Below, one piece after another: positions 48,837 to 60,077 of a stretch of DNA of 64,000 bases; the stretch's first letter is position 1, and every line of letters starts with the position of its first letter. The position numbers were made by a program, and so were the translations under genes. The notes beneath the pieces are model-generated. The model was not told the DNA's origin. It saw nothing but the letters and a program-made list of their open reading frames with translations, and made no database searches. The DNA is from Torreya grandis (taxonomy: Eukaryota; Streptophyta; Pinopsida; Cupressales; Taxaceae), in the NCBI GenBank assembly GCA_037957365.1, contig JARHVA010004093.1, positions 912,001-976,000 on the forward strand, written 5' to 3'.

Positions 48837-48848
48837 TAGTATCAGAGT
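48837..48848 (+). other. Primer-binding site of element C
   Basis: TAGTATCAGAGT begins 2 nt after the LTR end and matches TGGTATCAGAGC, the initiator-Met tRNA site of plant copia elements, at 10 of 12 positions. Confidence 0.7.
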
Positions 48849-48894
48849 AGGTCTTTTTTGAAAGTTTAAACACTTAGAGGAGATCATAGGTATA

Positions 48895-51800
48895 ATGGAT
48901 GACAAAAAGATTGTGGCTTATATTCAAGAGAAACTAGTATGTTCTTTATCAAACATAAATGCAATCATGGGTGATGTGAAGACACAAGTGCAAAATCTAG
49001 AGGTAATAGTCAAGAATCTGCATGTCATGGTGAGTAAAGGTCTCAATCAAAGGATGGAACAATATGAAAGTAAATTCATGACTTTATTAGATGTGCTCTT
49101 ATCCAAGGATAAAGGGGATTTTAGCTCCACTAAAAGGTTAAGTATTAAAATTCATGGATAGGTAATGATCAAGAGAAAGGAAGGTCAAATTTAAACAATG
49201 CCTTTAATGGGTATTACTTTTCTTGCAATCAATTTGGTCATAGATATAGGGATTGTGGTTTCTCTCTAGAGTTTAAAAGGAATATTATATGTTACAATTT
49301 TAACCAATGAAGTAAAATAGCTAAAATATACAAAAGAGTTGTTTTGAAAATGGATATATAAGTCATTGACACCATCAAATGGTTTGAGAAGACTAAGTCT
49401 AAGATTGAAGAAGAAAAGAAGTAGAATTTAAGTAGTCCACCAAATGAAAAGTCAATGTTTGTTTAAGAAACCTTTCATACTCAAGAAGATGGTAATAAGA
49501 GATGGTTCATAGATAGTGGATGCTCAAATCATATGATAAGAGATAAGAGAAAATTTATCTCTCTCAAGAAGACCAACCCTGGTATAGTGAGATTTGGTGA
49601 CAACAAATATGCTAACATAATTGGAAAAGGTACTTTGAGTTTGGATAATGGTCATACTAAGACTAATAATGTGTTATATGTAATAGGTTTATTACATAAT
49701 ATTTTTGTCTGAGCCAAATGTGTAAGAAAATAAATGTTGTAACTTTTCATGATGATGAATGTGAAATAAGAAAGTCTAGAAAATTAGTTGTAAATTTTTA
49801 TAAAATAGATAAAAACATGTATGTATTCTATGAATCCAATAAGGAGTGTTTCATGTGTAAATTGGAAGAAAGTTGGCTTTCACATAGAAGGCTTGGACAC
49901 ATAAATTTTGATAATATGGTAAAATTTAGTTCAAAGGGGTCGGTAAGGCATATGCCCAAGATTTCTAAGATTCTTAATTTTGTTTCAAAGACATGTCTTC
50001 GTGAGAATAAAAACAAAATGATATACAAATCCAAGGAGTTCTCCACTACAAATCCATTAGAATTAATTCACACTAATCTATGTGGACCTATGAGAACCTA
50101 AACTAATCAAGGTAATAACTACTTCATGCTTATTATTGATGATTTTACTATGATGACTTGGATATTTTCCTTAAATAAAAATTAGAAGATTTTAAAAAAA
50201 ATTATGGAATTGAAAGTTCTTGTATAAAATAATAAAGCGTAAATGATCAAATGTGTAAGATTAGACAAAAGAGGTGATTTTTGGTCTCATGAATTTGATG
50301 ATTTTTGTGAAAAATAGGGGATAAAGAGATAATATTTTGTTGCCAGAACACCACAATAGAATGGTGTTGTTGAATGTAAGAATAGGACTATTTAAGAGAT
50401 GAGTCAAACTATGCTTCAATATTCCAAACTCTCAGATGGTTATTAATAAGGGGTAGCCAACACTTCTATTTACATCCTAAATAGGTGTCAAATCAAATTA
50501 AATGGTGATAAGACTCCTTATGAGTTATGGAAGAATAGAGAAGCTAATGTCAAAAAATTTAGATTTTTTATGAGTAGGTGCTTCATCAAAAGAGATGAAG
50601 ATAATCTTGGAAAATTTTATCCAAAGTCTAATGAGGGCATATTCTTAGGTTACTCTGCTATCACTACTAGTTATAAGTGTTTGAATAAGATACCTCACAA
50701 GATTATTGAAAGTTCAAATCTGAGGGTAGATGAGACAAGTAGAGTCAAGAAGCCAAATATGTATGTAAGTGACTCAATTCATAATTTTTTTTCAAAAAAT
50801 GATGAGTTATCCATTCAAATAGATGATGAAGATGAAGAGGAGGAATAAAAATAATATTGTAAATCTCCATCTAGAAGAATTCATAAATATAATCCAATCT
50901 CTAAAATTATTTGAAATGTTGGTGAAATATTACAAACTATGAAGAGAATTTTGATCAATCAAAATAAAAAATAATAAAATTTGTTATCCATGATTAAACC
51001 CAAAACATTCATGGAAGTTAGAAAAGATGAAATTTTGAATGATGCAATGTATGAAGAACTTGATCAAATAGAAAAGAATGAAACATGTAATTTAGTTCAG
51101 AGGCCAAAAGATAAAAATGTCATAGGTACCAAGTGGGTTTTAAAAAAAAAATTGAATGAAAAAAGACAAGTCATAAGGAACAAGGTTAGATTAGTTTGTA
51201 AAGATATGCTCAGGTTGAAGGAATAGATTTTGATGAGATTTTTGCTCCTATGGTAAGAATGGAAGCAATTAGACTTTTCTTGGCATATGCTAGTTTGAAA
51301 GGTTTTAAGGTACATCAAATGGATGTGAAATATTCATTATTGAATGGTAATTTATAATAAGAAGTATACATTTAATTAACTAAAGAATACTTCATGTCAA
51401 CTAATCAAGATTTTGTGTGTAAATTGAAGAAGGATCTTTATGGTCTTAAACAAGATCCTAAATCTTGGTATGATAGGTTAGATAAGTATCTTTTGAGTCA
51501 AGGTTTTAATAAGGGGTTGATCATAGTAAGTTATACATTAATATAGAAGGAAATAATCAATTGATAGTGGTTATACATGTTGTTGACAGAATTTAGATCT
51601 GAAAATGATAATATGAGTAGAGATTTTATAGATACTATGAAGACTTTATTTTAAATGTCAATGTTTGGAGAACTTTATTTCATCTTAGGATTGAAAATTA
51701 ATCAACTTCATGTAGGTATATTAATTTTAAAAGATAAATATATCAGGGATATGTTAAGGAAGTTTGACATGATTTATTATAAACCAATGGGTACATTAAT

Positions 51801-52495
51801 GGTCATATAATGCGAGTTAGGTAAACTAGATGAGTACCAAAAGTTGATCAAACTTTGTATAGATCCATGATTGGAAGTATTTTGTATTCTAATACTTATA
51901 GGCTTGATAACATGTACACAGTTGGTATTTTAGAAAGATTTCAAGTTGATCTAAGAGAATCTCACTTGAAATAAGCCAAAAGGATCTTGGTGTATCATAA
52001 AGGCACCATAAAGTATGGTTTATGGTATCCCAAGAGTAAGTATTTCACTTTGAAATCATATACTAATGTAGATTGGGTAGGATGTGTGGATAATAAGAGG
52101 AGTACCAGTGGTGCATTCATATTCATGGGTGAATGTTTGGTGTCTTGGTTAAGAAAGAAATAAGCCTCAATGTCTCTATCAACTGTAGAAGTTGAGTATA
52201 TAACAATTGCTTCTTATTGCACATAAGTCATGTGGATGAAACAAACTTTGAAAGACTATAAGGTAAGATGAAATTAACCTTGTCCTATATTTTATGATAA
52301 TTCTAGTGTAATTAGTATCTCAAATAATCATTTTATGCACTTAAAAACTAATCACACTCCTATTAGATATCATTTTTTGAGAGAACAAGTGAGTAATCAA
52401 AGTGTTTAGTTGGAGTATGTGCCTAAAAAAGAGAAAATTTTAGATATTATGACCAAAACATTATCAAAATCTACATTTGAGTATCTAAGATAAAT
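48895..52495 (+). pseudogene. gag-pol of element C (Ty1/copia order)
   Basis: gag begins at ATG 48895 (MDDKKIVAYIQEKLV; coiled-coil-like first 88 codons). The zinc knuckle at 49215-49256 has its first Cys changed to Tyr (YFSCNQFGHRYRDC). Protease: WFIDSGCSNHM with DSG at 49512-49520. Pre-integrase: WLSHRRLGHINFDNM near 49872-49916. Integrase: the first catalytic Asp is Asn (HTNLCGP, 50075-50077), the second is in IDDFTMMTW, and the Glu is in GVVECKN (50372-50374). Reverse transcriptase: VIGTKWVLKKKLNE near 51119-51160, then IDFDEIFAPMVRMEAIRLF after a frameshift; the YVDD box has become HVVD (51576-51587). RNase H: YTNVDWVGC, RSTSGAFIF, LSTVEVEY and KTNHTPIRYHFLRE up to about 52495. Internal stops and frameshifts throughout; two catalytic sites are lost, so it is dead. 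Confidence 0.87.
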
Positions 52496-53018
52496 TTTAG
52501 GTGTCATTTATTTTTTTGTGAATCAATATAAGGTCTTTTGGTTAAGGGGGACTAATAAGTTCATGAGCATTACTCCAGAGGTGACTTGAGAGAGAAGGAT
52601 ATTAAGTTATGTGGTGGTTCTTCATGGTGTGTGGATATATGAAGATTATAAAAAGGTGAAATGTCTAATAATATTAAGGGGAGTCCCTCTCAGATGTTTC
52701 TTTTTGAGTTACATTAGATTTTAGTGCTTTTGTGTGTTCTTTCTTCATTGGTTACAGTGCTTGGTTGAAAAGAGTGTTGATATGGAGAAAGAGGAAGTTG
52801 TCAAGGCAAAAAAGAGGTAGGATCAAGGTAAGGGGGAGTTTGTATCATATTTATAAGGTGGTCCTCTCTTGTTAGTAGTATTTTGAGGTCCTCAAGATTA
52901 GTTGGTGCCCACTTTGTCATTGTGTCAAAGGGGAAAAAGTTCCTATTGTGAGAGTGTTTGAAGAGAGAAAAGGAAGGTGAGATAAATGATGTTTGTTGAC
53001 AGATAATAAAGGGGGAGA
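52496..53018 (+). other. 3' internal region and polypurine tract of element C
   Basis: About 500 bp between the end of RNase H and the 3' LTR, without an open frame. The polypurine tract is AAAGGGGGAGA at 53008-53018, directly before the LTR start at 53020. No envelope-like ORF is visible. Confidence 0.7.
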
Positions 53019-53019
53019 A

Positions 53020-55933
53020 TTTTAATGAGTTTTTAATGACGTCATGGTGATGTCATGGACGTTTTTTGGTGAGTAGATGAAGTTCCTTGATAGTCTAAGT
53101 GATAATGAGAAAGTGTGAATTGTGCTTGTCATAGTGTGCTTGAAGTGGGCTTGGTTTATCTTTAGGTTTAGCATGGTTAGAGGTATTCAATGTTGAGCAA
53201 GATGATTTGAATATGTACAAGTGGTACTATAAGAATTCAATAATGTTTTGAGATATTATTTTCATGAGTGGAATTCATTTGGTAGTCAATTGTTTTCATC
53301 TAGATATTTTGGGTCTAGTGGCAAAAAAATTGAATTGCTAATTTATTGACGTCACCATTTCCATGTGTAGATGAGTCAGGGGGAGTTGGTCATATGGTTA
53401 TGATAAAATTTGTGCTTAGTTTATATGATTTAAATTTTATATCAGTTGATGAAGTGAAACATAAGATATGCATGTGCAAATTTGGGCTCTTAAGTAGTTT
53501 GACAGTGTTTCCCCATTCTTAGCCAAATTTGCAATGTGGCAAGAAGAGATGAGAAAGCATATTTATATAGTCATATTTCACATGTGTGGAAGTTTAAAAA
53601 AAATTTGGCCATATGGGTTTGTTTATTTTTTATCCTATCTGATTTTTTCAAAATTTTAGGTCAAGTGATGAAGCATGACAAAAGATATGCATGTTCAAAT
53701 TTGGCCTTTTAGACAAGTTTTTACCCTAGTTGGCTCTATTGCAAAAAAAATTGAGTAAGCATTATAATGTCATTAAACCTCACACATGTCAATGTTTAAA
53801 GTGTATATTGAAACATGGTTGTATTATCCTATGTGATGAGATTATATGGTCCAAATTTTAGAATATGCACTTGAGTGAAGTAAAAGATATGGAGGTGAAA
53901 AGTTGACCTTACATATAGATTACAATTGTCCCCAGAGTTAGTTTATTTTGATCGATGTTAAAGATCATGACTAGATGGAGATATAATGGCTCATGGGTGA
54001 TCATACAATGAATATATATGTTTAGTAGTAAGCTAAAGAGGTCAAATTTTTATTGGTTAACAAAGATAAATATCAATCTTCTTTTAAGATCTAATAGCAA
54101 GAGGTTGTTCATACATATACATATCAATGGTGCATGTTGAGAAAGATGGTAAGAAGTGCATGATGTTTAATAGTATAATGTTTATAAGGAATGAAAAGGT
54201 GAAAAGTGTCATGATCATAAGGTTTTTTATTAAGATTTAATGGTGACTGCTATAAGATAAAGACCTAGATGATCTGTAGAGATTTGTGGTGCAATTTGAT
54301 TCAATATTACAAGATTGCATGAGGTGAGTTCAACTACTCAAGGTTTAATGTTTGGAAGTAGTGCACTATGAGTTAAAGGTTGTATTAATAAAATAATATT
54401 GATGGTGAATGATTAATCTAATAATTAAGGACATGAGATGTGTTTTAAGTAATCTAGGTTTAAATGTTATTGTTGGCATTTGAATATTTGAATTTAACAA
54501 AGGAAAGACCAATTCTTGGTTTTTTAGCCATAACTTTTGATCTATGGAGAATTTGACCATGGTGTAAAATGAAAAGATTTATATAAATCCAATTCACATC
54601 TATAAACATAAATTTCATGTTTTGAAAGTGTGTATAATAAAATATATTAAGGTTCAAAGATCGCTATGTGTTCATACATGTTCTGTAAGTAATCCAAGAA
54701 GGATATTTGAGTTTTTCTCATTAGTAATTCAATGTTTTAAGATAAAATATTGATCATATTATGTTGTAGTATCCATAATTATTCTTTGTCTACATTATGA
54801 AGGTTTTAAAAGTCATATGCAATATGAACAAAGGTTTAGAAGGTGATTGTGTTTTCATTCATAGTGAATATGTACACAAAATGTTGTTTGAGTAAATTGT
54901 GCTTAAGTGGAAGGGTACTATGATGGTTTTTGGAACTTAAGGAGGACCCATAGATAATTTAGAATGTGTCCATGCATTTATAAGTGTCCTATGTTCATAT
55001 TTTTCTCAAAAAAGTGTCAAAGAGGTGAATGGGTCATCAAAAGACTTGAAAGGTGACTTAGGCCTATTTAAAAGTGTGTTTTACTTAAGTGTGATGCATG
55101 TTAAATGAATTTAGGGTGAAGGTATGTGTTGTGGAAAACAATAAATAATGTGATATTGATATTCATGAAATATCTATAATAGTGAAATCAAAGATGATGA
55201 TTTTTATATTTTGATAAGACTTGTGTAAGGTGTATATGAGAGTTATGAAGCGAAGGAGAGGTAGATTGCCCATTTTATGAGTTGATGAGAAGAGAAGATT
55301 GAGGATTGTGTGTATGATTGTTAGGTCATATTTATGATTTTTAAATAGTGATATTATAGTTTGAGGATATGTGAATAGGTCTAAGTGTTCATATGAGGAT
55401 GGTTTGAGTGAAGAAAGAGAGATATTGTGGCATACCTATGTGAGAAGCCTATATGAGATAGAAAGGGAGTTTGTGCATGGGTTAAATAATTAGAGATCCA
55501 TCATCAAGTGTTTAATACATTAGTTATAATGTGGAAGTGTTTATAGGATATTATAAGGGACATGATCTTAATTAGGTTCATTTTCTCCTTATGAAACAAA
55601 TGTTTCACTAAAGGCCTTGGAATAGGAGGATTTCATCAAGGTTTTTTTATCTAAAGGAGTTGACCAGTCTCTTTTTTATAATTTATTATATGATATGTAG
55701 TCCATGTGTTACAATCTTGAGAGTGTATTTTATTCCCCATGAGGGTTTCCCATAGGAACTATATGTTATGTGTTTTAATCTTGTGTATGCATTAAATTAA
55801 TGAGATCTCTTGTTAATGTTGCATGATAAAGTTGATATAAGTTGATTGTATAATAGTATTAAAGTATTGGAATTGAAATTGAAATATATGAACTCACTAA
55901 TTCACCCCCCTCTTAGTGATTATAATTCCAACA
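53020..55933 (+). repeat. 3' LTR of element C
   Basis: 2914 bp and uninterrupted. It serves as the empty-site reference for the D insertion: the sequence around 54395-54480 continues across the point where the left LTR is broken. It ends TTCCAACA, followed by the target duplication TATTT. Confidence 0.85.
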
Positions 55934-55938
55934 TATTT

Positions 55939-57420
55939 TCCCTCATTGATTAGGTCTTCATTGTAGCCTTGAGTGGCATACATGTATTTTATTAGTTTTA
56001 ATTCATTTTATAAATCTTTCTTTTGTGTGAAGATGTTTCCAAAAACTTGTCTATTATAAATTTTTTGTTTTGACTAATAATGATATGTTTTTGGCAAAGA
56101 TGAACATATCTAATCTACATATTGGAACCTTTCACCAATCTCTGAGAGACTCTTGGAAACTAGGGTGAAAGGTACACATTTTATCGAATATAAAAGGGAT
56201 GTTCATAAGCTATGAAATTTTTTCCATGAATAATACAATATGATTATGATCTGAGCCAATTATAGGGAGAGTTAATAATGAGTTGGAAAATTTGTTATGC
56301 CAATTAAGGGAAATAATAAAATGGTCTAATCTCACATAGATTAGGTTGTCCTCTAATCTCGCCTAGATTAGGTTCTCCTCTAATCTTATATTAGTTTAAG
56401 TAAAAGGATTATCTTTTATCTCAACATCAACTATCCCCACCTCATCTATGAATTCATTCAAGTTAGAAATGATGTATGTTAAGTCCTATGTTCCTCCTTT
56501 TTAACATTTGGGTTAAGGGTGAGGTGAAGCCTCCTAATATAAACCATTTCAAACTTTTTCTATTCTACCTAAACTCCACCAAATTTTCCCAAAGTTTATT
56601 TCTTCCTAATATTTATTTTTGGGCATAGATCCTAGATAGTGTCCATTATAGTTTCCATATTTTTTCCAAATAAAACTTTAATATGATGATTATTTTAGAC
56701 CATAAATTCTCCTTCTAGTATCAGGGGGTCCTAAAAATGGATAAACCACTAGATGACCCATTGAATCTAAGACAAATACACAGATTTTTCCTAAATTTTA
56801 TTCTTAACTTAATTGAGAGATTCACCTAACATCTTGGTTTCTTGAATGATCAAAAGTATGGGATTGTTATTTTTCCTCAAGTTTTTGACTATTCTCTATT
56901 TAGTATTGTTATTAAGGCCCTTAACATTCCATGAGATAATATTCATTTCTTTGGTTATAGTTAAATGCATTTTAAGTGTTTTTTGGGTACCCTTGGTTGT
57001 CTCACTAATAGTCTTATTTTTCCTTACTACTTGATTAGGCCATATTCTTCGTATTTTAGGGTCCCCCTACTTAGTTTTCTTATTTCCTTTCCTAGTCATC
57101 ACCAAGGTCCATTATTCATATTTGGTATTCTAGTTTACAACCATTATAGGGAATATTGACATTTACCAATCCATTTCTCTTTTGAACCTATTAAACAGGG
57201 GTTTAGGTGTAGGAAGCCTCACTTGGTGGGAAGGCATTAGCCAAAACCTCCTTTTTGGTCTATGGGTCTTGAGTGGGGGATACCTTAAACTAGACTCCTT
57301 AGAGGCTAGGGACCTCCCCTAGCTATCTCTATCTCCTACTTGTTCATGTTATTTTAACTCAAGCCTAATTCTCCCTTTGGAGAGCCTTCTAGAATATGAC
57401 TTCAAAATATTTAATTTTTT
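55939..57420 (-). pseudogene. LINE E ORF2, 5' part (endonuclease), with upstream ORF1-like end
   Basis: ORF2 starts at ATG 56946 on the minus strand with MNIISWNVKGLNNNTK, the hallmark start of plant L1-type apurinic-type endonucleases, followed by IVKNLRKNN and IIQETKM. Decayed endonuclease sequence runs to 55939, where element C is inserted; the frame then resumes at 43749. Upstream, about 57100-56950, a Lys/Arg-rich stretch (MTRKGNKKTK, KNKTISETTKGTQKTLKMH) is in frame with the ORF2 start. From 57400 to 57200 coding-like sequence with several stops may be the end of ORF1. The plus-strand frames at 56846-57159 are shadows. Confidence 0.78.
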
Positions 57421-57982
57421 TATTTGTTAAAAATCATAATTTTGATATGACATGAAATATGTATTTAATTTATTTGTTGTTATAACACACAAAAAGGATT
57501 TCTGTAATGAATTTATTTTGAATTATATAAATCTTACTAGTTGATTTTGTATTTATTTTCATTATCATAATCATTGATGAGATTTAACACCCAAGTGGTA
57601 TTTTTATCATTTTGGATTACACCCATGAGTTGGGGGTTTCAAACTAGCCTCATCCAGTTGATACAATGAAATAACTCTAGGTGTGGGTAGCCTAATATAT
57701 GAGGTGAGTCTCTAGATTTTGGGATAACTCCACTGATGCATCATTTATGTATAAATCACTAAGCCTACTTTTATTACCAAGGAAAATGGATATAAAATAC
57801 TTGAAAAAAAAACTCTAAACTCTAGGAGGTGACACACCAATATGCTAGGTATCCTATACTTGATATTTTAACAATACTTATAGATATAACAAGGGATAAT
57901 CACTAACACACTCTTTCCATAAGGACTACTACACATCATTAATTAAAATGGAGGCATGCCAAATTATTATAACCTATGGGTG
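57421..57982. other. AT-rich sequence between LINE E and element F
   Basis: No ORF or repeat seen. It may be the decayed 5' end of LINE E. The last five bases, GGGTG (57978-57982), are the target duplication of F. Confidence 0.4.
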
Positions 57983-58610
57983 TGTCATGTCCCCTTTTTC
58001 ATGGACATTGACAGACTTGATGGTTAGCCTATTATACGACCTTCGTAGGCTAATAGGATGGATAGGGGGTCATAATGGAGCTTGGCTTGACTTTGATTCA
58101 CAGGATTTTCTATAGTTGGTTTTCATTTGGGCTCTTTCAGATGCATTGGGCCTGAGCTCCTACTTTTTAGGGATATTTGATATGCAGTAGAGCACCTTTA
58201 TTTTGGTATGGTCATGTGCATAATCTCTCCCTGATTCACCTGCTTCGATCGGTTTGAGGATCCGACGTATATTGAGGGAGATATTAATATTTGATTGATT
58301 TAATCAAATATTAATTATTTGGTCTCATTAATAATTAATTATTAATTATTAATTATTTGGTCTAATTTTAAATTAGAAACCCTAATGCTAATTTAAGAAA
58401 ACCCTAATTAGGGAAAGCATATCTTTTGAGGGTATAAGGGTTTCACATGGAGGCCATTATTGATTATGCATAGATTATTGATTATTGAAAATTGAAGAAA
58501 TTCTTCTTTGAAGACTGAGCCAAGGGTTCCAGGATTCCATTGCAGTGGAGAATGTCAACTCTTCATTGTGTACGATTTAGAGGCTATGAAATATCAGCTG
58601 ATTTATTGCC

Positions 58611-58738
58611 AAATTGAGAGATAGCTTCATCCAAAAGTTATCACAGAGGTACAAATTTGAGAGATAGCTTCATCCAGAAGTTATCACAGAATTTTAGGGT
58701 TGAGAGATAACTTCACACAGAAGTTATTACAGATATTT
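58611..58738 (+). repeat. Three tandem 42-43-bp repeats in the LTR of F
   Basis: Units start near 58611, 58653 and 58696, each reading TTGAGAGATA(G/A)CTTCA(T/C)(C/A)CA.AAGTTAT(C/T)ACAGA. The first two are nearly identical, and the third has several changes. Confidence 0.85.
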
Positions 58739-58897
58739 CAGGTATTTATCTTTATTTTAGTTTTTGATCCAATAGATTATACATATAGAGATATTCTGTA
58801 TTAGAATAGTATATCTTCAGATCAGGTGGTTCAGCAATCAGGGGTTAAGAACAGACAGGTTGGCGGCCGTACTAAGTCCGTACAGATTCCCGCAGAT

Positions 58898-59013
58898 ACC
58901 GACACCGGCAGATAGAGATCCCCAGTGACCGACATCAGCCGTCTGAGGACCGACGTCGGCAGATAAGGACCCATAGAGACCGATGTCGATAGTATATCGA
59001 CCGACGCCGGTGA
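58898..59013 (+). promoter_or_regulatory. Cluster of five ACCGA(C/T) motifs (DRE-like) in the LTR of F
   Basis: ACCGAC occurs at 58898, 58928, 58949 and 59000, with ACCGAT at 58979. The spacings are 30, 21, 30 and 21 bp, so the block is a 51-bp repeat with two motifs per unit plus a final one. The unit at 58949 contains the palindrome CCGACGTCGG. A/GCCGAC is the established core bound by plant DREB/CBF factors. A TATA-like TCTATAATATT lies at 59119-59129, downstream. That these sites act as a stress-response promoter is inference. The minus-strand frames 58831-59095 arise from this GC-rich repeat and are not genes. Confidence 0.55.
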
Positions 59014-59338
59014 CTGTGTGTTTGACACAGCAGGCCGAGACTTCCAGAATCCAATTTTCACTTCCAGTTTCTAGTTTTTGCTTCCAGTTTTGCATAATTC
59101 TAGGGTTTTAAGACCATATCTATAATATTCTTTTATTTGCATAAGAAAGGACATCTATTGTAATCAGCTGGATGAATGATAAGATCTATGATTTGTTTAT
59201 GCATGTTTGAATCTATTCTACAAATTATATCTTGTTCAGATCTTTATATGTTTCTATATTCCCTAATTGAAGGGGATATTACAGTTGTTCAGAGCTTTTG
59301 TAGGAGAAAAAAGAGGCCCTAAGTAAGGGACATCACAG

Positions 59339-59350
59339 TGGTATCAGAGC
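59339..59350 (+). other. Primer-binding site of element F
   Basis: TGGTATCAGAGC, a perfect match to the initiator-Met tRNA site used by plant LTR retrotransposons, one base after the LTR end at 59337. Confidence 0.85.
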
Positions 59351-59397
59351 TTTTTGTGCAGATAAGAGAGCCCCTAAGTAAGGGACATCACAGGGTG

Positions 59398-59709
59398 AAT
59401 AATGAAAGGTTTGATAGAAGACAGTACCAATTAGTGTCCATTGCAAACATGAGTCTAAGCACCTTCACACACCATGTGACCTACATAAGACCAATCCAAT
59501 ATAATATAGGTGAGAGATAAGGACATACAAAGGGAGAAATAGTTAAAACATTAATGCAAAGTACTAAGAATTGAACACTAGAGACCAGTATGGATAAGGA
59601 TGAGTCAATCCTTATATACTTCAAAGGATACAAGATATAAATGGTAGAGTTTCTTCATACCTAGTAGAGGGATTTGTATAATGGATTTTTAAGCCCAATT
59701 TGTAAAACA

Positions 59710-59711
<2 letters not shown>
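59398..59711. other. Sequence between F and the microsatellite, no gene
   Basis: Includes a 60-codon plus-strand frame (59338-59520) that begins inside F and shows no motif. Nothing else was seen. Confidence 0.4.

Positions 59712-60077
<366 letters not shown>

Larger units (their letters stand above)
43755..55933 (+). mobile_element. Element C: decayed Ty1/copia retrotransposon with 2.9-kb LTRs, inserted in LINE E
   Basis: LTRs 43755-48834 and 53020-55933 flank a 4185-bp internal region with primer-binding site, gag, protease, integrase, reverse transcriptase, RNase H and polypurine tract in copia order. The 5-bp target duplication TATTT lies at 43750-43754 and 55934-55938. Removing the D insertion and one copy of its target duplication (2168 bp) from the left LTR leaves 2912 bp, against 2914 bp for the right LTR. 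The flanks are the two halves of LINE E ORF2. The LTRs are long for copia elements. Confidence 0.87.
57983..59392 (+). mobile_element. Element F: LTR plus primer site plus duplicated LTR tail
   Basis: LTR 57983-59337 starts TGTCATGTCCCC and ends GGGACATCACA, near-perfect inverted ends. It is followed by the primer-binding site TGGTATCAGAGC (59339-59350) and about 20 nt of internal leader, then a second LTR tail ending GGGACATCACA at 59392. The 48-bp segments 59290-59337 and 59345-59392 match at 41 of 48 positions, including the first 10 and last 18. The exact duplication GGGTG flanks the whole (57978-57982 and 59393-59397). All coding DNA and most of the 3' LTR are missing, so this is a deletion product close to a solo LTR. 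The family (gypsy or copia) cannot be told. Confidence 0.85.

Noticed and set aside
53020..55933. Frames in the copia LTRs (44548-44769, 47360-47557, 54366-54657) as host genes
   Set aside because: They recur in both LTRs and lack protein motifs.
58831..59095. Two overlapping minus-strand frames (76 and 85 codons)
   Set aside because: They come from the GC-rich ACCGAC repeat block in the LTR of F and lie in two frames at once, as expected from tandem repeats.
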